DNA of 64,000 bases from Owenia fusiformis (taxonomy: Eukaryota > Annelida > Polychaeta > Sabellida > Oweniidae): the NCBI GenBank assembly GCA_903813345.2, contig CAIIXF020000009.1, positions 5,388,030-5,452,029 of the forward strand. Direction: 5' to 3'. This document shows positions 13,285 through 24,026 of the stretch, piece by piece (position 1 is the first letter of the stretch; each line of letters opens with the position of its first letter). The position numbers were made by a program, and so were the translations under genes. Below the pieces are notes generated by a model. The model worked only from the letters and a program-made list of their open reading frames with translations, made no database searches and was not told the DNA's origin.

Positions 13285-13342
13285 CTCCACTTTTGAAGAG
13301 CTCTACAGTGTCACATGACGAGTCACATGATCAATAGTAAAT
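13285..13342. promoter_or_regulatory. Bidirectional LAMTOR3 / WBP1-like start region with two GTCACATGA sites
   Basis: Only 58 bases separate the two divergent start codons, so the promoters and 5' UTRs must overlap or extend into each other's first exon. The gap has GTCACATGAC at 13310-13319 and GTCACATGAT at 13322-13331, spaced 12 bp apart. CACATG is an E-box half-variant. TCACATGA/TCATGTGA is the M-box-like form bound by MiT/TFE factors, and lysosomal genes are often driven by the related CLEAR motif GTCACGTGAC. LAMTOR3 acts at lysosomes, so MiT/TFE control is a reasonable inference. No TATA box is seen. Confidence 0.55.
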
Positions 13343-16300
13343 ATGGCGCAAGAAATGTTGTTGAAAGTGTTAATTTTGTCCGTTTTATTACGAGTGTCTG
13401 AGGTAAGTCGATTATGTATTTCTGTAAGCACTCAATTGATTTCGGAGGATCACTTCTTTGTTCACATTTTTGCGATTGAATTGTTAAAATCTGTCGCCTA
13501 AAATAATAGATAATGACCATCAAACTTTGGATAGAATTTTACTTGTCTTCCTGAGTTAGCCTAGTTCAACAAGTTAAACCCAATACCACGGCTTTCATTT
13601 ATTAATCTGAATGTTCTTGTTGCCGTGATTGGGTTTAACTTCCGTGGTATGCTTTCATTTGTTGCAAATTCTCACTATCAGTTATTAATTAAACGCGCAT
13701 GAAATTACTTATTAATTGACAACAATATAAAAACACATAACATCAAGCGATTCAACACAATATTATTGTATTAAATGATCATTTATACAAGTAAAATGAG
13801 GTTAAACTTACCAATCTCTAAAATGACATTCCGCATGTCCGTCATTGTGTCTGTTCGTCCCGGGTTAAAATTTAAACTATTGAAACGAAATTGTTGTCAA
13901 ATAGATTGATAATTATCACGCGATTACTCGGGATATAAAGATCAATTTTGAGGATAACAGGTATCTTTGATTGATTTATGTAGCGCTTGTATACACGCAA
14001 ATTAGTTATTAATTGCAAACCTACTGTTCGTTGATGCAGTGTCGCAATGACGGTCAATTCCTGAAACGATTTGCAATTTCGATGTTACCGGAACTGACCG
14101 ACATTTTCGTAAAATTCCAAACCTGTCTCCAATATTTTCGTAATTATGCATCAATAGGGTCTAAGGGGGATACGGGATGGTGTGTATGTATTCATAAGGT
14201 ATGTATGCATGCTTGAATCACATTCTTTATGTAATATTACCATGTTTTCAGTGTTAATTAGTTCCGCTGGTCGAAACCTGCGGAACGCGCAACAAGGGCA
14301 AAATGATCATGGAGGTTAGACCTAGCCGGGGCCATAAGACATGTCAGATAAGAAACGAGGCCCAGGCTAGGTCTAATGTTGTTGGACTAGAGTTAGCCTT
14401 GTCTTCAAGGCTATCCTGAGTGAAAGAATGAATTGAATTTGAGAGTAGAACATAGACTAAAGAGATAGACTAATAAACCAGCCACATAAAGTAACAAATG
14501 AAAATGAATAACTCTCACTTAAAAAGACATAACAGTAAAGCAAGTACTAATCATTGATTCATTAGTAATGAGAAACATTAGGTTTCACTTAAGTTTCATT
14601 TCTCAGAAGTTAATTTATACTTTCCTTTTAGTTAGATTACTTGAAGTTCAATAGCCATTTTTATTCTTTGCAATTTCTTTCAGTGTTTTTATTTTCTTAA
14701 TATTCAGAATAAATTTTATCTTCTACCTATGGGTACCACTATGGGCCCATGATACCAATCACCTTCATAATTCTGGAAAAGAACAATATTACATGTAAGA
14801 GGTTATGTCACTATGACGTGAAATATGCCTTTCTCCCAATAAAGGCCGACCTTGTCCCTGATGCCCGTTCATTTTAAATTTTATTCTAAGTCCAAAAGTA
14901 GCACAAAATAAAACCCCAAATATCTTTACCCTTTATCATGATGACATATATCGGCTCTATATGTGGGCAAGAACAAAGGCATATTTCATGTGATAGTGAC
15001 ATAACTGATGTTTTACATAACTTTATTCCCATGGCAACTTTGTATCAGTGATGTCACATATATGTGAGCGAGTAGAATTTGATTGAAATGAAACATGACG
15101 TCGTGATATTGTCATGGTTATTAAAGAATCTAATATCAAAACGAGGTACTGGGGCAATATCGCTGGATATAGCCAACTATCTTTCCCATTGACTTTGATA
15201 CAAATGCGTCGCTAGGTTTGTAAAACAAGATATGATTGCTAGCGTTTGATGGTTGTTGAGGTCAAATAACAATATGCTAGATGAGAGTATAAAGTCAAAG
15301 GCAAGCAGTTAAACCAGAAATATAAGAAATCTAAATAATATTGTGCAATAATATATAGAAAAATATATTCATATTGCACACGAATGACATTTGTATATGT
15401 TGGATTGCTTGTAAATTGGCTCATAAAGTCTGTAAGTGTAACCTCTTAATTTTGATGCTTCTCTACCATGTTAATTCTCAAAAAAATAACATGGCAGACA
15501 GACCTCAAATTACAAGAGGGCACGGGTTTATTGCACTAAACACTAAATAATCTGAAATATACAAATGTCATTCGTGTGCAATATGAATACATTTTTCTAT
15601 ATATTATGGTACAATGGTCTATAGATTTCTTAATTTTCAGGTTCAACTGCTTGCCTTTGAAGCAGTGTAACAGACTGTAGATATAAGCTTGATTTACGTC
15701 ATTAAATATTCAAAATTCAATCAAAGTACATGTACTTGAAATCACAAGTAGAAGTACATCTAGAAATATGGTTTTGAAAATTGTTCATCAATTTTGGAAA
15801 TTCAATTTTTGGAAAACATGACTTCTAGTTTGGGGAGATTCCCCATAGACCTCATGTTATAAAATCACAAAAAGTTAAATACCTTTTCCTGTATTGGACA
15901 GATAACATTTTCTTTTACTGGACATATCTTAATTTGCATAACTATTAGATACATAAGGGTGAACCACTAAATACATATACATAAATTGAACCACTAAAAC
16001 AGATGAATATTAAGTTAAAGGAACCATCTACTATACCCTCCATGCTATCTGACCCAAACGAGACACCTGATGGTGAAGCTGGTAACTACCTACTTTCATC
16101 TGAGTCATTACACTACTCTTTCTTTTTGTGCTTGCTCCGACTAGTTTGGACAATCAGCTTATCGGCTGACACTATATTGTCCTTAAAATCACAGGTATTA
16201 AATTAAAGACACAGGAGTTGGATTGCACCTAGGTCAAAATGATAAAATTATATAGGATGAGTGAAATTGATTCGTTCCTAGGAGGGGATATACATATACA

Positions 16301-19300
16301 TGTTGTATTCCCTTTCACAGTTACAACAAACTGGGTGTCGTCTTTGTATGTTGTGAATTACACAGTGGGGAAGAAAACAGTTCTCTGAAAAAATGATGAT
16401 AATTATGTGACGGCAATAATAATGCACACTTAAATCTTTTTCAGGCTTACATACAATGTGGTGAATGGAATTGCTATGGTAAGTACTAAAATAAAACTAC
16501 TATTGGAGATGAAGAAAAAATGAGAACCTCGCATTGAGTCAATGAGCTCCTTATTTGGAACATATTTTAAACACATTTAGTTCAGTGTCAGGTTTGTTTT
16601 GCAATTTATTCATAGTTTACACTTTCATAGTGGCTTGTTCCAGGTTTGTTTTGGTGATAAGTTACCATGGTTACTGATGTTAAAGTGATATAGCCTTCGT
16701 TTATTACTCTGTACCTCAACATTTCACATTTGTTTTATTCTGAAAAATCAGGTATCTAATTTTGTAAACTCCAGTTCGATTGATAAATTATGGTAAATAA
16801 TCCCCCTTGGTATAAAACTCTTTGCATGCATACGTTTTTTTGTCATGCTGTTGTTTCTAGATTATACTTACATGTATTTTTGTTTTTAGGTAATGCCTAT
16901 TGTTGTACATATGATCCTGGCCAGTGCTGCTTCTATGTATGGAGTCTTTGGTGTAAGTTTGAAACATTAAATAATGGAAGCTTCCTTTGATTTGGCTAAT
17001 GAGAGAAAATGATAAACGTGCACAGTATAACCATTATAGTGTAGTATATGGTACAAGTCTCGTATGTCATTAGAATTCTTTTTTTTAATTGACCCAATTG
17101 ATCCTTGAAGACAGGACTTTCCAAATAGAGTGGTTCCTATCTATCTGATAGATTTGATTGTACTGTTAACTTACTGTAACTGTTACTGTTAAGGATTTAT
17201 AAAAACATATCTGTGTGAAGCAAAAGATAAATATAATTCTTTAGTATTGAGTTTTCTCTGGGCTCTGTTAATCTTATTCCCTTGCAAAAATGTAGAAATA
17301 GCATCTAAGCTATATTTAAGATCATTTGAATCAAAACTGTAAATCTTCTGTAAAAATCAGAGGGTAATACAGCTAGCCATTTATGTCTCAGGGTATTCTG
17401 GAATATTTATATTCTGGCTATAAGGAACGTATATTAATTTCACTTTCAATCCTTCATAAAATACCACCAAGGCTTCATTTCAGTTCATTCAGATTTTTCA
17501 GTATCAACTGTGATAGAGGGTCAATGTAGTATTCTTACAATTTACAGGGTTCTGGTGTCTTTGGATCCTTCTCTTTACCTTCTGTGCCAGTTGCGGCTAT
17601 TGTTGCTATCGACGACGCAGATTAGCACCCGACTATGTCATAATTCAACAACCGCAACAGCCTGTATATGGAACTGTTGTACCATCTACAGGGTATGAAG
17701 CTGGAGTAGCAGCCACACCACAGGTTAGTACAGATTGTTGACCTCCGCAGAGGTGAACTGGATAAATTGTATACTTCAATTCAATGCAATACATCATCGT
17801 TTTAATACCAGAACATTATTACATGTTTCTTTTTGTGATGTGTTGAGTTTTCATTTTTTGATGTCGTTAAATGTGGATGACGGGTAACTTGGTAAAACTT
17901 GTAAAACACAAATCTGAGGAAATCTATATACTGAGTTAATACAGATTGTTGACCTCCGCAGGGGTGAACTGGATAAATTGTATACTTCAATACATCTTCG
18001 TTTCACAACTAGAACATTAATTAATGTGTCTTTTTCTGATGTGTTGAATTTTCCATTTTTAATGTCTTTGGGTATGGTTAAATGTGAAAAAATCAAATCT
18101 GGTGGAAACTCTAGATTTTGTCTTGTAAGATAACAGTTTATCAAAACATATAGTTTTATCATGTTAAATGAAGGTTATAACAGAACATAAAGTGCATTAC
18201 ATGTACTTTAGTACATGAGTGTTGATGGTAGACTGAGATATGTATTTGTTTATAAAGTTGAATGGAGACCTAAAGGCCTTGTATTTAGGGATGGGGGGAT
18301 TTGGACTATAGGATGAAACATTTAGAAATATAGACGAATGACATTAGGCATAACTCCAGCATATTATTCCCATCCTTTACATGTTCATTGATAAAACCAG
18401 TATCTTAAGAGGTCACAATGAATTGAATCACTTCCTCGTTGAGATGTTTACTTCTTTGTAAGATATTTACTTTGTATAGGCCTATAAATAAACTCCTCAA
18501 ATAAGAGACAATTTTAAACCAGTTCATATAACCAGTCAGGAAAACTCATATTATAAGGCAGTGAAAGCTCCAATAGAGAGAATTAAGGCCAGGGTGCATG
18601 TTGGATTTTTTTTGCAATTTTGAAAAGTAAACAATTGAATATTCTAGTTATTCAAACATTCTTAAGAATTATCAACCCTCAATTAATAGTCTAGGTACAC
18701 TAATGCATCTTTTGTGCAAGAATGAAAGATGTAGATGATGTATGGAATGAGTTATGTTTATTTGAAAATAGCAGATGGTCATGAAATTTCAAGTGCACCC
18801 TGACCTTAAGATTCAAAACTGTAAACTCATGTGAATAGTCAGAGGGAAGTGTAGTCAAGGCATGCTGGTTCAGAGTAAAACTAAGAAGTGTTTAATTTAT
18901 AATGTGACAGTTTAATATGTCATATGACAGATTGATATATCATGTGACAATGATGATATCCTTTGTTTAGTTGAAGTACTGTCATCAGTGGCGCCATCTT
19001 AACTTAACTTAACAGTTGATTCCCATTGGATTGTAGGTAAATCAGGTATTCAATAAGAAGTGGCGCCATCTTAATTTTGATTTGGTTAATTTTTCCTGTT
19101 GTATTGATATGAGTTTTGCCAAGTCTACAGCTGATAGGGCATCCATACTATAAAAGGGGTTTTCGTTGTTTGAGTGGAATAAAACTGACATAATTCTTAC
19201 ATTGTCACCCTGAACATAGAGTTTGCATGCTTGTCTACATCCTCCGACCACAGGGCTTCAAAATCCAGAATATATTCTTCCTTTTTACCCCCTGCGATAA

Positions 19301-20075
19301 GCAGTTAGCATTCTCCCAATTAAGAACCCACAATCTGATTGGCTGTCGCAACAGTGCGACAGAAATCATGTATAAGTCATCGGCGCATAATTAGATCACA
19401 TGATTCAGTTTAATGGGGCGCTTCCAAATTGGTTATAGCAGGGGGAAGAAGGAGGTATGGATTCTGGATACCTGCTTAGGAGGATGGCTTGTTTACATCT
19501 AGTCTATTGTTAAAAAAGTTGATTTACGGACCATAATCATAATCATGTTATTTTCATATTCTATAAAAGCTTAATCTGAACACTTCCGAGATCAACCAAA
19601 AGTGTTAAGTTAATGGGAGGTAAAAAAATTGGGATTGAAGAAAAGTACCCCCATAAATGTGGGGTTATTTTGAGTTTTTTTTTTGATATTTAGGACATTT
19701 GTTTCTCAAAATAACCCCATTTGAGGAACAAATGTCCTAAATATCAAAAAAACTCAAAATAACCCCACATTTATGGGGGTAGAAGAAAAGGTGTTCTCAT
19801 TGAGTGGTTTTTCGGATTAGAAAGCTTGGATATACAAGTTTTACTGCACATGTTGAAATATTCAGTAAGTCTAAAGTAAAACTTTATCAAGCTCACGAAA
19901 TATTTGAAGAATCAGAAAACTTGTGGAAACTCTAAATTCATTCATGTACCATTATCAAGAATATCGAATTTCTAATTTTTCATTTCTTTATTTTCAGAAA
20001 CCACCAGAGTATATGCAAAAACCCCCTCCCTACAACCAGCAGCATCAACCAGCTGGCGCTTACAACCCAGCATAA
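13343..20075 (+). CDS. WBP1/VOPP1-like single-pass membrane protein with PPxY motifs, complete
   Basis: Five coding exons: 13343-13402, 16445-16478, 16890-16952, 17548-17723 and 19998-20075 (TAA). Phases join as 0, 1, 1, 0. The product is 136 residues. Residues 1-20 (MAQEMLLKVLILSVLLRVSE) look like a signal peptide. A short Cys-rich lumenal part follows (CGEWNCYG, YCCTYDPGQCCFYV). The membrane segment is Trp-rich (SLWWFWCLWILLFTF), then comes a Cys-rich/basic stop-transfer (CGYCCYRRRR). The cytosolic tail is Gln/Pro-rich and ends with PPEY and PPPY, ligands for WW domains of NEDD4-type E3 ligases or WWOX. The WWFW core and Cys spacing recall WBP1/WBP1L and VOPP1. I cannot choose between them. 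A 211-bp tandem duplication begins exactly at the exon 4 donor. Confidence 0.88.
13573..13639. repeat. Inverted repeat GTTAAACCCAAT...ATTGGGTTTAAC
   Basis: GTTAAACCCAATACCACGGC at 13573-13592 is answered by GCCGTGATTGGGTTTAAC at 13622-13639, just inside intron 1 of the WBP1-like gene. It is a small hairpin and probably a mobile-element remnant. Confidence 0.5.
14316..14376. repeat. Small hairpin TTAGACCTAGCC...GGCTAGGTCTAA
   Basis: A perfect 12-bp inverted repeat, extended by GGGGCC/GGCCC, encloses about 25 bases. It may be a minimal MITE in intron 1 of the WBP1-like gene. Confidence 0.5.
15282..15660. repeat. Foldback element with arms of about 120 bp
   Basis: Bases 15282-15404 (AGTATAAAGTCAAAGGCAAG ... 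ACGAATGACATTTGTATAT) reappear as the reverse complement at about 15555-15660 (ATATACAAATGTCATTCGT ... TGCTTGCCTTTGA). The arms have diverged by scattered substitutions and small gaps. The loop of about 150 bp has its own short palindrome, CATGTTAATT/AATAACATG. It lies in intron 1 of the WBP1-like gene. Confidence 0.65.
17724..18090 (+). repeat. 211-bp tandem duplication starting at a 5' splice site
   Basis: GTTAGTACAGATTGTTGACC begins at 17724, immediately after the CAG that ends exon 4 of the WBP1-like gene. GTTAATACAGATTGTTGACC begins again at 17935. The following about 150 bases match with scattered changes. The second copy has lost the exon sequence before the donor (TGA in place of CAG), so it is unlikely to splice. 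Confidence 0.75.
18146..19645. other. Intron 4 of the WBP1-like gene, mostly featureless
   Basis: No exon was found on either strand. The stretch has MITE-like sequence related to the AATCTGAACAC / ACAAGTTTTACTG family around 19564-19850, into which the foldback element at 19646 has inserted, and a GTGACA/ATATGTCATATGACA cluster around 18903-18950. Confidence 0.5.
19646..19781. mobile_element. 136-bp foldback MITE with 9-bp target duplication (Mutator-like)
   Basis: The element is almost entirely a palindrome. TACCCCCATAAATGTGGGGT at the left end is matched by ACCCCACATTTATGGGGGTA at the right, and the arms run inward through TTATTTTGAGTTTTTT and GATATTTAGGACATTTGTT, leaving a loop of about 23 bases (itself holding an AAATAACCCCATTTGAGG segment). 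It is flanked on both sides by GAAGAAAAG (19637-19645 and 19782-19790). A 9-bp duplication is typical of Mutator-like transposition. The near identity of the arms suggests recent insertion. It sits inside an older MITE. Confidence 0.85.
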
Positions 20076-20579
20076 ACCAGCAATTACAACCAGCTAGTAC
20101 TATTACAACCCTGCAAATAACTATGCATAGGACGAAAACTTAGAATATACACAATTAATTTTATCACTTATCAATACAAAAATACTATTTGTGATAGCAG
20201 GCAATGGTAGAGGGACATCTCAATATATTGATTTTGATGACGCTACAAAATATAATATACTTTATCCATTTGACGTAGTAAAAGACATTGATGAACATTG
20301 ACATACTGACATTGTGACTCAGCTTTGTCTCATTGCTATGACGATTGATATTTAAATTTGTATTATATGAAGAGCAAGTCACACTGTGATTAGATGTTTA
20401 TGCTATGGTTAGGAAGTATCAAAATTCAAACAATCAAATATGGCTTAGAATTGTGTCTTCAAGGTAAATATAGCATGTATGGAGGTTTGTTATATAGCTA
20501 TTTGAAATTCATATCATAAGTATGTGATATCACATTATTTTGGGTGATATCATTGATAAACAAGTTAATATCATATGAG

Positions 20580-20744
20580 GGAACCCCCCCTGGCCAAAAA
20601 ATCTTTCAAAATCATGCAGTTTTTCACCATTCTGAGCACTTTTTAAATGATTTTGGCCATTTTTGGACCAAAATTGTCACAAGTGAATTGTCACCTGGAA
20701 GTTTTCAAAAAGTGAACCCCCTTGGCAAATCCTGGCTACGGGCC
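20580..20744 (-). repeat. Dispersed repeat, GGCCCGTAGCCAG family, inverted copy
   Basis: The reverse complement reads GGCCCGTAGCCAGGATTTGC ... GGGGGTTCACTTTTTGAAAA ... CATGATTTTGAAAGATTTTT, the same order as the copy at 9547-9716. It lies downstream of the WBP1-like gene. Confidence 0.6.
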
Positions 20745-20972
20745 TGTGTTTCACAAATAGGAAGTGTTCTTAGAAGGTTCAATTAACATTAAGTCAATGG
20801 ACCTTCTAAGACATTAGTCACTGGACTGTGAATTGTATTCACTTACATTCATACTCGCATGTAAGTTGTACATTCATCCTATCATAAATTCAGATTACAA
20901 AGAAGTCTAAAATCCTGCACAATATTTTAAATACCTGTATATATGAGTATATAATGAAATAATTGTTTTTTC

Positions 20973-21773
20973 AGATTCAGATTCAGATATTTATTACTAT
21001 TTTAAAAATTATATATGACATTCAATACAACATGACGCTCTCAAGAGCATATATGTTGGTTTTAACTGGACAGAAATGGGTCAGTGACGCCAACAGGTAA
21101 GACAAATAAAAATGGAGTGGAGAAATACCTGAGAATGACACTGGCCCAAGTCTGTTGGAAATCATTTCAAAAATGTAAAAAATATTAACACTCGGGGACA
21201 GAGACACAGGACACGAGAACTGGTAATTGCTGCTAAGTTTATAATATGTATATATATAAGTTGATAAGACAAAATGTGGCAGAGTACAGATTTTCAATAG
21301 TAAAGACATTTTCAAATCTTTAAAACTATAAAGGTATGTCATTTAGTTTATTTTGTTTGAACAAAGACTTAAAAATTGAGAGTGAGGCTGCTTGTCGAAT
21401 ATGATGAGATATAGAATTCCAGATTTGCTGACCTTGAACTTTCAGTGAATAAAGGCCAATATTTGTTTTGAACTTGAAGGCATGGATATCATGTGAATGT
21501 CTAGTTTGATACCGATGAATGTCAACATTTAACGTAAAACAGTTTTCAAAAATCTTGCGGTGGACTAATATATTGTTATACCAGCAATAAACAAATATTC
21601 CAACATTTAATTGATAGATATCATGCATTGGAAGTATTCTAAATTGTTTGAATAGTGGAGCCGAGTGCTCAAACCTGTCTTTTCCTGCCATGAGACGAAG
21701 GTATGATTTTTGTAATTTGAGTAGTTTATCCAAAGCTGAATATGTTAGGTATTCATTCAAGATGCTTATTAAG
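20973..21773 (-). mobile_element. 5'-truncated non-LTR retrotransposon (LINE), end of reverse transcriptase plus 3' UTR
   Basis: A 144-residue open frame (21326-21760) reads like the segment after the polymerase core of CR1/jockey-type elements: LDKLLKLQKSYLRLMAG, HSAPLFKQFRILPMHDIYQL, NVGIFVYCWYNNIL, HRYQTRHSHDI and a final WNSISHHIRQAASLSIFK. No YADD core, endonuclease or upstream ORF remains. The minus-strand 3' end carries a short TCTGAA reiteration, typical of LINE tails. It is a dead copy. Confidence 0.8.
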
Positions 21774-22948
21774 GTGGGAAGAGTAAGAGACCTTTGGACT
21801 TCAATTGCCCTTACTCCTCCATTACCAGACCTACCTTAGCCATGATGGAAAGGGTTTTGTGTATAATTGGTAGCTAGTCAATGTAATATTATTTGATTCA
21901 ATTTTGATGTATTTTATAAATGTAACAAATGCTAACTTTGAAAATATTGTATGTACTCTATGTTTGTAAAATCTTTTGGTGAGTTTTTGTAAATTTTGCG
22001 TCAATGATTTTAAGCTGTGCCAAACGAATGACTCAATAGAGATTAATGAAAAATATAAGCTGTATTACTGGAGTTACACTTAATGTTTGAACTACATGTA
22101 TATATGCGGATATAACCAGAGATGAATGACAATAAATTCTAATATTTTATTCTATATTTCAATTGTACGTAAATGAGTGTAAAAAGAGTGGGGGCTAATC
22201 ATTCAATTGTTTTGGATGACCAGTGGCTCTTTTTATTTTTTTCCAAAAATGAGCTAGGGTAAGTAAGAACGTCAGAGCAGCGATATGGCTTGATTCATAT
22301 ATAAAGAGGGCAGCACAGGTCTGGAATATCTATACGTAACAAAAGAATTTGGAGGAAGGGGGTGATATTTTGAAAATGTACCAAGCAAACATCATCAATT
22401 TTAATATTAAAGAGGCTACTAAGATGAGAAATGAATTGATTTTTATTACATCCTTTGGTATTGTTTTATATTAATATTTTTACTCATAAAATCCTACTTC
22501 AAAAAGTTTGGTGACCAAAATTAGACTGAAAACAATGGAGAGCAAATTTTCGCAATGGGAAAACAACATGCTGTTTTGAGTGAATATCATTTCAATATGA
22601 ACTTCCCTTTTGAAAGGTACTCACATAGTGCAGGAGAAACTTTAGATAAGATAAAAATGAGAAATGGTCCTCTTTCTAAAAAATAAGTCGGACATTTCAA
22701 AATGTGGCAAGATGGGAGCTAAACAATGGTTTTCTGGACTGAGTTAGATTGATTAGATTTTATTACTGTATCCCGGGGTGTCATTTACAAAACTTCATAG
22801 AATTAAGAATTCTTTAATCAATTGTTGGAACCGTTTGTATGAAATCATATTTAAAAGAGAACAATGGACTTCAGGAATTCTCAACTTTACATTGTTTCTG
22901 TTAAATGGTCTGCTGATAACTTTACTTCAATATGAAAATTGTTGTCTT
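21774..22948. other. Intergenic sequence, nothing recognised
   Basis: AT-rich sequence between the LINE fragment and the minisatellite. I see no gene, RNA or clear repeat. Confidence 0.4.
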
Positions 22949-23449
22949 CATGGTCAGAATGTAGCCATGGTCAGAATGTAGTCATGGTCAAAATGTAGCC
23001 ATAGTCGGCATGTAGCCATGGTCAGAATGTAGACATGGTCAGAATGTAGCCATGGTCAGAATGTAGTCATGGTCAGAATGTAGCCATGGTCAGAATGTAG
23101 TCATGGTCAAAATGTAGCCATAGTCGGCATGTAGCCATGGTCAGAATGTAGACATGGTCAGAATGTAGCCATGGTCAGAATGTAGTCATGGTCGGAATGT
23201 AGCCATGGTCAGAATATAGTCATGGTCGGAATGTAGCCAGGGTCAGATTGTACCCATGGTCAGAATGTAGCCAGGGTCAGATTGTACCCATGGTCAGAAT
23301 ATAGTCATGGTCAAAATGTAACCATAGTCAGATTGTAGCCATGGTCAGAATGTAGCCATGATCAGAATATAGTCATGGTCAGAATGTAGCCATGATCAGA
23401 ATATAGTCATGGTCAGAATGTAGCCATGGTCACAATGTAGTCATGGTCA
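22949..23449. repeat. 17-bp minisatellite, about 29 copies, with 119-bp higher-order unit
   Basis: The unit is CATGGTCAGAATGTAGC with scattered variants (GTAGTC, AAAATG, ATAGTCGGC). A distinctive run GTCATGGTCAAAATGTAGCC-ATAGTCGGC occurs at 22981 and again at 23100. That is 119 bp apart, exactly seven units, so blocks of seven have been duplicated. It lies about 0.6 kb upstream of the PP2A paralogue start codon. Confidence 0.95.
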
Positions 23450-24026
23450 TGTATATGACTGTCTTATATCATTTACCATATCATACCTGGTCTGTTTTAG
23501 TGCAATGTAAAATACTCCAGTTGTTATTAATGAATTGCTATATCTAGTTGCATTTATAAATATGAAGCACATAAAATGACCTATGATTTTGATTCATTTC
23601 ATGTCAAGATTGCGACATTAGATCTCAACTAGAGAGAACGTGTGTACAACGTTGAATGAGTCATTCTATTAATCAACTCACCACTTATAAAAGCACTATC
23701 AAAATATCCAAGTCATATCAGGATCTAGGCCTGTATTGATAAACAAGTAGAAATAGCTGTACTGTACCATAGTAATATCATTTAATATATTGTCTCAATT
23801 GTTAGCATTTGGTATTTTATTTAAGTTTTCAAAGAGCATCATCTCCAAACATATTTATCTTGTTGATAGTGTATTAATACCCAATTCAAAACCAAGTGTA
23901 CTTCCAGATTGTAAAATCCTTATATTTTAGCGTGAGGATTATAAACTGACAATTGGATTCAATTGCATTGGATAACTTTCATATCTGCCATTGGATATAG
24001 ATTAAAGATAGTCCTACAGAGGAGAC

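Noticed and set aside
13811-13844. Minus-strand ATG with a short frame (MTDMRNVILEI) and a good donor GTAAGT
   Set aside because: Joining it to the LAMTOR3 exon at 11881-11915 gives a frame different from the conserved protein. ATGATGGAT at 13276-13284 joins in frame and gives the expected length.
22949-23449. Regular array as a CRISPR
   Set aside because: The 17-bp units are contiguous with no unique spacers, and the window is an animal genome.
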